Assembly: GCA_035560815.1 (NCBI GenBank)
Contig: DATMYR010000040.1
Coordinates: 33,205-97,204, forward strand
Origin: UBA5314 sp035560815
GTDB lineage: Bacteria > Bacillota > Syntrophomonadia > Syntrophomonadales > Syntrophomonadaceae
DNA: 64,000 nucleotides
Direction of reading: 5' to 3'
Notes under the pieces: generated by a model
The model's input: only the letters and a program-made list of their open reading frames with translations
Databases searched by the model: none
What the model was told of the DNA's origin: nothing
Part shown: positions 44,566 through 52,317 of the stretch, in pieces
Position numbering within the stretch: position 1 is the stretch's first letter
Layout of the letters: each line of letters starts with the position of its first letter
Program-made: the position numbers and the translations under genes

Positions 44566-44698
44566 GCTCGGTGCTAAGCGCAGGCCCGCGGAGGCCCACG
44601 GGGCAGCCGTTTCAGCTTATCGGCATGGACAAAGAACAGCCCTGCCGCTAGCAGGATTGCGAATAGAATAAAGGGATGTCAAAATGGGTTCCCCTCCG

Positions 44699-45725
44699 TT
44701 ATTGGTGCCGAACGGACCCAGCCACAACGTCGAGCAGCACGCCGGCTTTCGGATAGTTATCCTTCACCCACGCGGGTGAATTAAGTCCTGCTATTCTCAA
44801 GGTGTGCGCCTTATAGGTATCATACCAGTCCTGGGGATTTTTACTGGCATATTTGATGTCCTCGCCGCCTAAAATTGTTCTGCACAATTTCTCCATGATA
44901 TGTCCTTTAAGACCGGTTTGTCCGCCCTTTTCAAACTCGCTGAACAAATAGGGCAGAGCCTGAGCATCCAGAGCGATAACTTCGTTATACTCTGCCTGAT
45001 GGGCGGCGATATAATCCCCCGGATTTGAGGATTCTCTCGGCGAAGACATGATGATAGTAATCCTGTCTTCCACAAATAGCTTTTGATCAGCCGGATCAGC
45101 CGGTAAGAGGCCCTGCCCGCCGCCGCCCGTGCCGATGCTGACGATCTGATATTGATGATTGCCAAGGCTTTTGATGCGGAATTCATGATAGGAGCCTTCA
45201 CAGTTGTAGCCTGTATCAGTAGGGTGGAAACTACCATTGGCACTCAAGAGGTAAAGAGTTGTTGTGGAATAATCAGAGGTAGTTTGCACACAAAACTCTT
45301 TTTGGTCACCTGCCAGCAGCGAAATGTCAGTGAGTTTATATCCCGTGATCCGGTATTCTTTGGGAATGTTTTCTCCCTTAAAGGAAGAGTAGTAGTGATC
45401 AAAGGCGGCGGCACCGATTTTTAGTAAATCGCTTTCTTCGGTGGAAAACAGCATGGCCTCCGCTTCCGTTTTTTCAATATTAAAGGGTTCCCTCGGGTTG
45501 GCTGCGAGAGCCAGCAAGGCGGCTGCCACCACGATGGCAATAAGGATGATCCAAAAGGCAGGCTTTTTGCAACTCAGCACGTTTTTGATCCGCATCTTCA
45601 CGTGACTTTCGTTTGCCATATCCTCAATCTTTTGCTTCAACCTCTCGGCCTCCTGTTCGGAAAGCTTCTTCTCGCCATGGCAAGATCCATGATCGACTCA
45701 TCGCTGCATGCCCCTTGGGAGTTAC
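44699..45725 (-). pseudogene. Truncated BlaR1/MecR1-like (M56) protein
   Basis: Residues from 45640 onward begin KQKIEDMANESHVKMRIKNVLSCKKPAFWIILIAIVVAAALL, which matches the last cytoplasmic stretch and membrane helix of M56 antirepressor-type proteins, followed by an extracellular domain of about 250 residues. The zinc-peptidase part (HExxH) is missing. Just upstream a short piece, ACSDESIMDLAMA, resembles the conserved ACDE motif but is in another frame. So the gene lost its front and carries a frameshift. The C-terminal half could still be expressed. Confidence 0.65.
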
Positions 45726-45744
45726 TTAAATATGCTGGATGTTG

Positions 45745-46941
45745 TTATTGAAGCGGCCAGGTAGTGATCTTTCCAGTTGTAAGATTGATCTGCGAAAAGC
45801 CAGTCTGTCGATATGTTTCATCCTGTTTGTTATAATAGCCGTATCCATCAAGATAATAAAGATATTGGTCGGTGACATGCTCGGATTCATAAGCATCCAA
45901 GGACAGTTTTACCCGATAAACGCCTTTTTCGTGCCTGTTGCCTGCAGCTGTGCTGTAAAGATATACCCAGTTGTCATAAACATATTGCATCGTGTCGATT
46001 CCGACAGCGGATGTGTTAAGCAAGGCCTGTTTCTGTGTTTTACCGGTAGCTTCGTTTACCTGCAAAACAGACCAGCCAGTGGCGGCAGCACCGTCCGCAT
46101 CTTTCTCCCTTGTCTGGATATAGGTTTTGCCATTATAGCGTTGGCTCAAACCAAACTGACCCAACACAGTGTTTTCACCGGTCTGCACGTTGATCAGGTG
46201 AAAGGTTTCTCCGTCAGCATAATCCGCATAAATCACATATCCGTCTCCGGCCTCGTTTATATAGGTGCGCCCGTTAGCAAGCAACTGCCTGTTACTGCCG
46301 TCCAATTTGGCCCGGTAAAGACTGCGGCTGTTTAGGTCCGTATAGTAAATCCATTGATCCTGTATGTAAAAATAATTTTTGACGTTTTCCACCAGTATCC
46401 GAATATTGCTTCCGTCTTTGTCCATAGAGCACAGACGCCCCTGCGGTGTCCCGTTAATGTTGTCAAAACCGATCTGATCGGTAAAATATATCTTGTCATC
46501 CGTCAACCACAATTGAATGGATGAGTTTTCACAGATTTTTTTCACATCTCCCGCCAGGCTTGTGCGGTAAATACCGCGCCCCATTTGGTAATAGGGCATA
46601 TAATAAACATACGTTCCGTCAAAATAGAGCTTTTGCGGCCTGTCACACCTGACCAGCAGCCTGTTTTCATTGGTTTTGGTATTCACCATATAGATATTAT
46701 CCTGCTCACCCGCATAGATGAGTATATTGCCGTTTTTGGCAAAAAGTTCTCCACTGTGCAGACTGTAGTTCTTTTCGTCAGATACGGTTATAATAGGCGT
46801 GCCTGATGCTTCGGCCGCAGTTTTTGCAGCCTCCTCATATGGAATTGTGCTGCTCGCTGGTGGTGCCGGCTTTACGCCGCACCCTGAAACCATCAATGGA
46901 ATCAAAGCGATGATAAACAGCATACTTCTAAGTTCTTTCAT
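45745..46941 (-). CDS. DUF5050-type beta-propeller lipoprotein
   Basis: 398 residues. The N-terminal signal peptide ends in lipobox LMVSGC. The mature part has repeated blades of the type DNIYMVNTKTNENRLLV, QGRLCSMDKDGSNIRILVENV, IYYTDLNSRSLYRAKLDGS and GYYNKQDETYRQTGFSQINL, as in DUF5050 surface proteins. It lies upstream of the truncated M56 gene on the same strand. A role in surface sensing is possible but not shown. Confidence 0.8.
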   Translation of the reverse strand: MKELRSMLFIIALIPLMVSGCGVKPAPPASSTIPYEEAAKTAAEASGTPIITVSDEKNYSLHSGELFAKNGNILIYAGEQDNIYMVNTKTNENRLLVRCDRPQKLYFDGTYVYYMPYYQMGRGIYRTSLAGDVKKICENSSIQLWLTDDKIYFTDQIGFDNINGTPQGRLCSMDKDGSNIRILVENVKNYFYIQDQWIYYTDLNSRSLYRAKLDGSNRQLLANGRTYINEAGDGYVIYADYADGETFHLINVQTGENTVLGQFGLSQRYNGKTYIQTREKDADGAAATGWSVLQVNEATGKTQKQALLNTSAVGIDTMQYVYDNWVYLYSTAAGNRHEKGVYRVKLSLDAYESEHVTDQYLYYLDGYGYYNKQDETYRQTGFSQINLTTGKITTWPLQ

Positions 46942-47171
46942 AGCACCCGTCCGTTATCTTTATAATGTCTGCCTTGGCATTTCCAACCATTATCTTACAA
47001 AATTATACCATATACTTCCAAACTATTGCGTTTTTCCGGGGCTTTTTCAAGACAATAGCAGGTTTGTTGATTCAGTTAGGTAAAGGCACAGGTGAGTGTG
47101 TGCTATACTCTATATATTGACAGATATGGTGGTGGATGGGCGAATTCGGAGGAAAAGGGGAGGCAGTGACT

Positions 47172-49412
47172 TTGAGGAGAAGCACTCAATTAATATTTAC
47201 AGGCAGGTTGCTTGCTATCGCCGTTGCCTTGTTGTTCGCGTTCCCCGGTCAGGGGAGGGCCAGTTCTTTTGTGGACAGGAATTATATTCACTGGACGGTG
47301 GGAGTGAAGAATGAAGCGCAGGAGATTGTCTATGCAGACGAGTCGTTTCTTTACCTGATCATCGATGGGGAAATGAAAAAAGTGAACCGGAATTTTGGTT
47401 ATGGGCTTGAGAGCCTCACGCCCCAGGAAGAGGAGAGCATTAAACAAAAGAGCCAGACTGACACCGGTATGACGGACATAGATTCATCCCTGCTGACGGT
47501 GGAGGGACACACCCTGTTTTATGAGAAGAATCCCATCCTGGATGTTGCCGCTTATCAGGAGAAGAACCGGAACTTTTATCTGAACCGCCCGGATCTTCAA
47601 CCCCAGCCGGTTGCCTATAAAGCTTCATTCCACCAGTCCGCTAGCGGGCTGGAACTGCTGCTGGTTACCAGTTGTCCTGAGCCCGACGTACCGGCTCCCT
47701 ACACCGGTTATTATGGTGATCTGATCGTACTGGACCGGGGGCAGGCTCTTCACCTGACTGCTTTGGAAAGATTCACTCCCCAACAGGTGGTGGAGAGCCA
47801 GGACGGGACCCTGTGGGTTTCTGGGACCCAGAATGTCACGAAATTCCTTAATGAACGGAGCCTATTCAGAATTGATACCCAGAGCCGGCTGCAGTCGTTA
47901 AACCAATCCCTGCGCTGTAATGATATTCACCTGCTGCAGGCCAACAGCAATCATGTAATTGTCTGGGCCGGAACTCATACCTTTTATTTTGATCCTGACC
48001 CCGCCAGGTATGATAAGGGGAAAGACCGCATCTATTGCATCGACAGTGCAGGCGCGGCGCAGGTCCAGCCTGAGGAGATCGGCGATATCAGCAGCATGGT
48101 TTATGCTCCCGGCGATGAGATATATGGAGTCAGTTTCGACGGCAAAAGTCTGATAAACCTAACAGGGAAACAGGTTTATCCAATGAGGAACCAGGACGAT
48201 TATGAGGAAATTCAAGCGATGATCGATTCCGTCAAGGAGAAAGAAACCCTGGAATCATCGCCCACCCGGGTGCGATTCGATCAGGATGGCAGCCAATGGT
48301 TGATAAAAAACGGTCAGGCCGTTCATTCCCGCAGCGGGGTCGAGGAAGTCTTTTACGGCGGGCAGGATGTCTTGCTCAATGGGATGGAGAATATTTTCGT
48401 CGACGGGCAGAACGGCAAATGGTTTTTGTCCGTGGCCGGTGTGGGGTTTATGGCCAGTGGATCAAGCGAAGTGAAGAATATGAACCCCATCCTTCCGGCA
48501 TCCTATCCCGGGGCCGATAAACGTCGAATGTTTGTGGATTCTCAGGATTGTATATGGTACTTTGGAGCGCAGATTCAACGTCTCCCGTTTCAAAGCACCA
48601 TCCCGGCTGCCGCTTCTGATCCTCAAACCGATGGGTTTACCCCGTTGGAGCAAAACTATATCGAATATCAAAACAAGGCCTATTTTGCCTATCAAAAAAG
48701 CAATGAAGATCAATCCGTCACCCTTCGCCTGTTCACCATAGATGGCAGCGGCCAATTGAATCATCAAGATTATTCTCTTACTAAAAAAGGCATGGATTTT
48801 TTTGCCCGGGATGGGGTGTTTTATGTTAACCTGGCCGATGGGTTCTGGCGACTGGAAGGCCAGCGGGCCATGGTAGTCTGCAATCCTTGTTTGAATAAGA
48901 TCAGCTGGTCGCACTACTGTTTGGATACTCATCGCCTGGGGTTCGCTACTGCGGCTCGTAATGTGCTGGTGGACATTCCCGAGCCCGGAGATTTGGTGGA
49001 TACATTTGCCCGGCCGGCGGATTGGGTGGAAGGGTTTTACCCGGAAAGACAAACGGCTTTGGTTAATAATGTCCCTATTGCCTCTTTCTTGATCCAGGCA
49101 CAGGGAAAGAATGCTATCTGTGTGGAAGACCTGCAATATTACGGTTTTGACATGGTCTGGGACCCCGTCAAACGCAGCACCTTCTTAAGTAGAGCCGTAG
49201 GCAAGAAAATCACTGGTGATTCCCGTGGATCTTCTATAAAGTCCGCTACCGGAAATATCTATGCCAGTGATGTGGAGATTTACATCACTGGTGAACCAAT
49301 AAGAAGTTACAATACGGGGGGGTATTCCCTGGTGGCTATTGACGATTTGGACAATGTTTTTAACATTCGCAAAGAAGGTGCGACGGTCTACTTATCGGAT
49401 CGGCAACCTTGA
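47172..49412 (+). CDS. Secreted propeller protein with copper amine oxidase N-like domains
   Basis: About 746 residues. The TTG at 47172 follows GGGGAGG by 8 bases and opens a signal peptide (LLAIAVALLFAFPGQGRASS). The body is rich in short blade-like repeats with Asp-Gly (SQDGTLWVSG, DQDGSQWLIK, DGQNGKWFLS, DSQDCIWYFG). The C-terminus has a stalk-type domain (ALVNNVPIASFLIQAQGKNA, VEDLQYYGFDMVWDPVKR) and a second partial copy (ITGEPIRSYNTGGYSLVAIDDL), as in cell-surface proteins with copper amine oxidase N-like modules. The exact role is unknown. Confidence 0.75.
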   Translation: MRRSTQLIFTGRLLAIAVALLFAFPGQGRASSFVDRNYIHWTVGVKNEAQEIVYADESFLYLIIDGEMKKVNRNFGYGLESLTPQEEESIKQKSQTDTGMTDIDSSLLTVEGHTLFYEKNPILDVAAYQEKNRNFYLNRPDLQPQPVAYKASFHQSASGLELLLVTSCPEPDVPAPYTGYYGDLIVLDRGQALHLTALERFTPQQVVESQDGTLWVSGTQNVTKFLNERSLFRIDTQSRLQSLNQSLRCNDIHLLQANSNHVIVWAGTHTFYFDPDPARYDKGKDRIYCIDSAGAAQVQPEEIGDISSMVYAPGDEIYGVSFDGKSLINLTGKQVYPMRNQDDYEEIQAMIDSVKEKETLESSPTRVRFDQDGSQWLIKNGQAVHSRSGVEEVFYGGQDVLLNGMENIFVDGQNGKWFLSVAGVGFMASGSSEVKNMNPILPASYPGADKRRMFVDSQDCIWYFGAQIQRLPFQSTIPAAASDPQTDGFTPLEQNYIEYQNKAYFAYQKSNEDQSVTLRLFTIDGSGQLNHQDYSLTKKGMDFFARDGVFYVNLADGFWRLEGQRAMVVCNPCLNKISWSHYCLDTHRLGFATAARNVLVDIPEPGDLVDTFARPADWVEGFYPERQTALVNNVPIASFLIQAQGKNAICVEDLQYYGFDMVWDPVKRSTFLSRAVGKKITGDSRGSSIKSATGNIYASDVEIYITGEPIRSYNTGGYSLVAIDDLDNVFNIRKEGATVYLSDRQP

Positions 49413-49437
49413 CAATGGAAGCAAGGGCGATAAGTTC

Positions 49438-50208
49438 CTATGCCGCTTCTTCCTCATGAATCTGAGAAGCAGGAGAGATTGCGCTCTGAGCCATAGCGAA
49501 TTGGGCCAGGCGCAGGTCTCGGACCGTAATACGGGTTCCAATTATTTTGGAAAAACGCTTTACGACGCCGTATACCTCTGAGAGTTTAAGACTTCCATTC
49601 GCCCCGGTTCCCACCACCAAATAATCACCTATCTGAATATGCCGCAAAGCCTTATAATGCTCCAAAGACAACTGGGCCTGCGGATCGAGCTGCACACGCC
49701 TTTCATTCACCAGCAAGGTGTCTATATCGATTCGATTATTTCGGTGTATTGTGCGCAACTCCCGCACCGTCAGGCCCGCATATAGAAGTTCTATAATTAC
49801 CCGGCCAGGCAGTACCAGCGGGTCCTGGTGGACTTCCCGGCGCAGTTCTTGAACCGCATCCCAGGATGCTTGGGCTCGTGGAATAGACAAACTATTCTTC
49901 TGAACCCGGGGCACTAGCTCCAGGGGGTTATAATCCAGGATGCCCTTGCCCAGCAAGAAGCGGGCAAAGGATGACAAGGCCGTCAAGCACCCGTTTATAG
50001 TCGAAGGGCGCAGACAGCGGTTGTTGATCAGGTAGTCCTTATAGGCTTCTAGCCGCTCAGGGTGGAGGTACTGCGCTACACTGACCCGCCTATTGTTAGA
50101 CCGGGAGTAAGCAAGGAAATTGGCCAGGGCCCGGGAGTAATGTTTTATAGTGCCCGGACTTTTATTCTGGCGATGCAAATAGGAGGCAAAACAAAGGCGG
50201 TAGTTCAC
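49438..50208 (-). CDS. Degenerate tyrosine recombinase-like protein
   Basis: 256 residues. The N-terminal SAM-like core-binding domain is clear: LHRQNKSPGTIKHYSRALANFLAYS, LRPSTINGCLTALSSFARFLLGKG. The catalytic half keeps the fold (ELLYAGLTVRELRTIH, ITVRDLRLAQFAMAQ). But the first Arg position (usually GLRxSEL) is Thr, the HxLRH motif reads VRDLR, and no C-terminal nucleophile Tyr is seen. It probably binds DNA without cutting. The gene converges with the propeller gene at 47172. Confidence 0.75.
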   Translation of the reverse strand: MNYRLCFASYLHRQNKSPGTIKHYSRALANFLAYSRSNNRRVSVAQYLHPERLEAYKDYLINNRCLRPSTINGCLTALSSFARFLLGKGILDYNPLELVPRVQKNSLSIPRAQASWDAVQELRREVHQDPLVLPGRVIIELLYAGLTVRELRTIHRNNRIDIDTLLVNERRVQLDPQAQLSLEHYKALRHIQIGDYLVVGTGANGSLKLSEVYGVVKRFSKIIGTRITVRDLRLAQFAMAQSAISPASQIHEEEAA

Positions 50209-50276
50209 AGCATTGATCCTTTCCTGGAATGTTTTACCTCCAGGATATGCCAGTGATGATGGATAGGTTCACCAAC

Positions 50277-50301
50277 GCCCACGGGGACCGTCCCCGTGGG
50301 C
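50277..50301. repeat. REP-like palindrome
   Basis: GCCCACGGGGAC pairs with GTCCCCGTGGGC around a single C. It is the same family as the palindromes beside the Y1 transposase 12 kb away. The site lies in the short gap between the recombinase-like gene and the zinc-ribbon gene. Confidence 0.8.
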
Positions 50302-50334
50302 ACGTGGGCAGGCAACACCTGTTGGGTAGGCTTC

Positions 50335-51219
50335 CTATGTTTCGTCTTCCAGTTGGCTGCCGCAAGCGCCGCAGTATTCCCAGTCGTCCTTAAGCTCCCA
50401 ACCGCATTGAGGACAGCAGCTTTTAAGGGAGGCTCCGCAGGTGGGACAGAATTTTAAATCATTGTATACTTCCTGCCCACAGGAGGAGCAGACCAGGAAT
50501 ATAGGCCTGGCGATGAGATAGACCAGCCAGCCGATGACGCTGGTGAGCAGGGTAAGGATGCCCCAGGCGGCAGCATTGGTTTCCCTTTTTCCAGCATCCA
50601 GGTACACCCAGAGAGCGAGAAGCAGCCAGCCCAGGATAAAGCAGATGCGATAGACATTCATCAGTCCATTGATGATCAGAGTCAAGCGGTCTCTTTGCTG
50701 TAACAGTTCAGAGTTTACATGAACGGTGCCAACGAGGTAATAAGGGCTCCTGTCAGGGGCTTTAAAATGCGCGAAAACATCCATCATCAGATCCGGACTT
50801 TCCGACATGTTGTACTGATCAGAACGATGAGAAAAGTCACTGGTTTTATAATTAAAAGGCAGGGGAATTCCTTTGACGGTATTAGTAACAAAAATCATGG
50901 GAAAAGCCTGGCCAACGGCTTCTCTATTTCCAGCAGCTATGATCATAGCATCCTGGTTTAAGATCAATAAATCGTTGAAGCGGTCATTGCTTTTCACTAC
51001 ACTCTCCATTTGCTGTTGGAGAATGTCAGCCCTTTCACCCTTTTCAATCAACTGGCCTATTTCTGCGATGGGTTTTTCAACTTGAAGATTATGCGGGCTA
51101 GTAATATTCTTCAGGCTGCCATTGAATATTATCATTCCGGCTACTGATATAATACCTGCGATCAAAATAGCAATGATTGCTTTCCTGACTTTTTCGCTTG
51201 ATAAATAGAATTTTTTCAT
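50335..51219 (-). CDS. Membrane protein with C-terminal double zinc ribbon
   Basis: About 294 residues. One N-terminal membrane helix, an extracellular domain of about 150 residues (LLILNQDAMIIAAGNREAVGQAFP, PYYLVGTVHVNSELL), two helices at about 185-240, and a cytoplasmic tail with two zinc ribbons (CSSCGQEVYNDLKFCPTCGASL, CPQCGWELKDDWEYCGACGSQL). The extracellular part resembles a PAS-like sensor. It follows an ECF sigma factor and could act in its regulation. The ATG at 51219 overlaps the preceding stop (TAATG). Confidence 0.8.
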   Translation of the reverse strand: MKKFYLSSEKVRKAIIAILIAGIISVAGMIIFNGSLKNITSPHNLQVEKPIAEIGQLIEKGERADILQQQMESVVKSNDRFNDLLILNQDAMIIAAGNREAVGQAFPMIFVTNTVKGIPLPFNYKTSDFSHRSDQYNMSESPDLMMDVFAHFKAPDRSPYYLVGTVHVNSELLQQRDRLTLIINGLMNVYRICFILGWLLLALWVYLDAGKRETNAAAWGILTLLTSVIGWLVYLIARPIFLVCSSCGQEVYNDLKFCPTCGASLKSCCPQCGWELKDDWEYCGACGSQLEDET

Positions 51220-51578
51220 TACCATTTCCTCCCTTTGTTTAGCGGCAATATCGTCAAGAGCAGTGGAGTTGTTAGCGCTCCGGCGATAAACACATACAAT
51301 AAAGCCCTACGTAAAAAATCGACCGTATCAACCTGATCAAGCAGCGGCACCCCGGTTATTACGGGAAATAGACCGCTAATATTCGCCAGCAGCAGAGCAA
51401 CCACCAGGAAAAGCAGGGGAAATATGATTTCAACGATGTTTGGTCTATGGCCATGCTTTCTCCTCAGTTCCTTTTTTATGTTGCAAACGATCCTTGCCTT
51501 CTCCTGAGGAAAAAGGACAACATCGGGATAGGCTATTAGAAAATCGATGATCTTTTCTTTCTGCTGTACTGGCTTCAT
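51219..51578 (-). CDS. Small membrane protein in an ECF sigma operon (anti-sigma candidate)
   Basis: 119 residues with a soluble N-terminal part of about 45 and two membrane helices (IIFPLLFLVVALLLANISGLFPVI, LLYVFIAGALTTPLLLTIL). It has no zinc anti-sigma HxxxCxxC motif. Its ATG overlaps the sigma-factor stop in ATGA, indicating translational coupling, which makes it the best candidate for a partner of the sigma factor. Confidence 0.7.
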   Translation of the reverse strand: MKPVQQKEKIIDFLIAYPDVVLFPQEKARIVCNIKKELRRKHGHRPNIVEIIFPLLFLVVALLLANISGLFPVITGVPLLDQVDTVDFLRRALLYVFIAGALTTPLLLTILPLNKGRKW

Positions 51579-52126
51579 TCCCAATCACTCTCCTCCATGA
51601 AGCTCCTGAGACTGTTCAGTGCACCATTTAATCTTGACTTGACCGTGCCCGCTGGGCAGCGGGCGATGTGTGCGATCTCCTTGATGGAGAATCCATGGTA
51701 ATAACGCAGGATTATGACCACTCTTTGTTTGGGCGGCAGCCGGTTCAAGGCAGTCTGCACACGGTGGGCTTGTTCTCGAGCCATGAACTGGCTTTCGGTA
51801 TTATCTGTTTTAAATGCTCGCAGCGTCCCTGGTTCATGTGCGACCTCACGGCGCCGGGAGGCCTTTTTGCAGTAATCGCGCCAGCAATTGTGGCAGATTT
51901 TAAACAACCAGGCTCGCAAGTGCTCTTGATGTTGGTAGCGATGAAGTCCTCGGATGGCCTTTATAAAAGCTTCCTGGATAACATCTTCCGCATCCCCGGG
52001 GTTACACCCCAGCCGAAGAAGAAAGTTCAAAAGGCCGGGGTAGTATTCATTGACGAATATCTCAACAGCCTGATTATCCCCATTTTGCAGTGCTGGCCAG
52101 CATTTCTCTGCCTCATCCGGCTGCAT
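51575..52126 (-). CDS. ECF-family RNA polymerase sigma factor
   Basis: 183 residues. Region 2 is in YPGLLNFLLRLGCNPGDAEDVIQEAFIKAIRGL with the DAEDVIQE core. Region 4 is in LPPKQRVVIILRYYHGFSIKEIAHIARCPAGTVKSRLNGAL. GAGGG lies 7 bases before the ATG at 52126. It leads a three-gene operon with two membrane proteins, which fits control by membrane stress. The gap 52127-52317 before the next gene holds no clear gene. Confidence 0.93.
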   Translation of the reverse strand: MQPDEAEKCWPALQNGDNQAVEIFVNEYYPGLLNFLLRLGCNPGDAEDVIQEAFIKAIRGLHRYQHQEHLRAWLFKICHNCWRDYCKKASRRREVAHEPGTLRAFKTDNTESQFMAREQAHRVQTALNRLPPKQRVVIILRYYHGFSIKEIAHIARCPAGTVKSRLNGALNSLRSFMEESDWE

Positions 52127-52317
52127 CAATATCCCTCACCTTCAATGACACTGGTTGTTCTTCTTAAAACTAAAACGACATAAAGCCCTCCAGGGTTCAA
52201 AAATCACAAAACTATTTGTAAATCGAACCTGGAAGGGTTTTAGGATAGCAACGCAGGGATGACCTGTAGAGAGGATTAAACCGGGCGCAAATTAAATGTT
52301 TAGAGGTGCGGTGAGCA

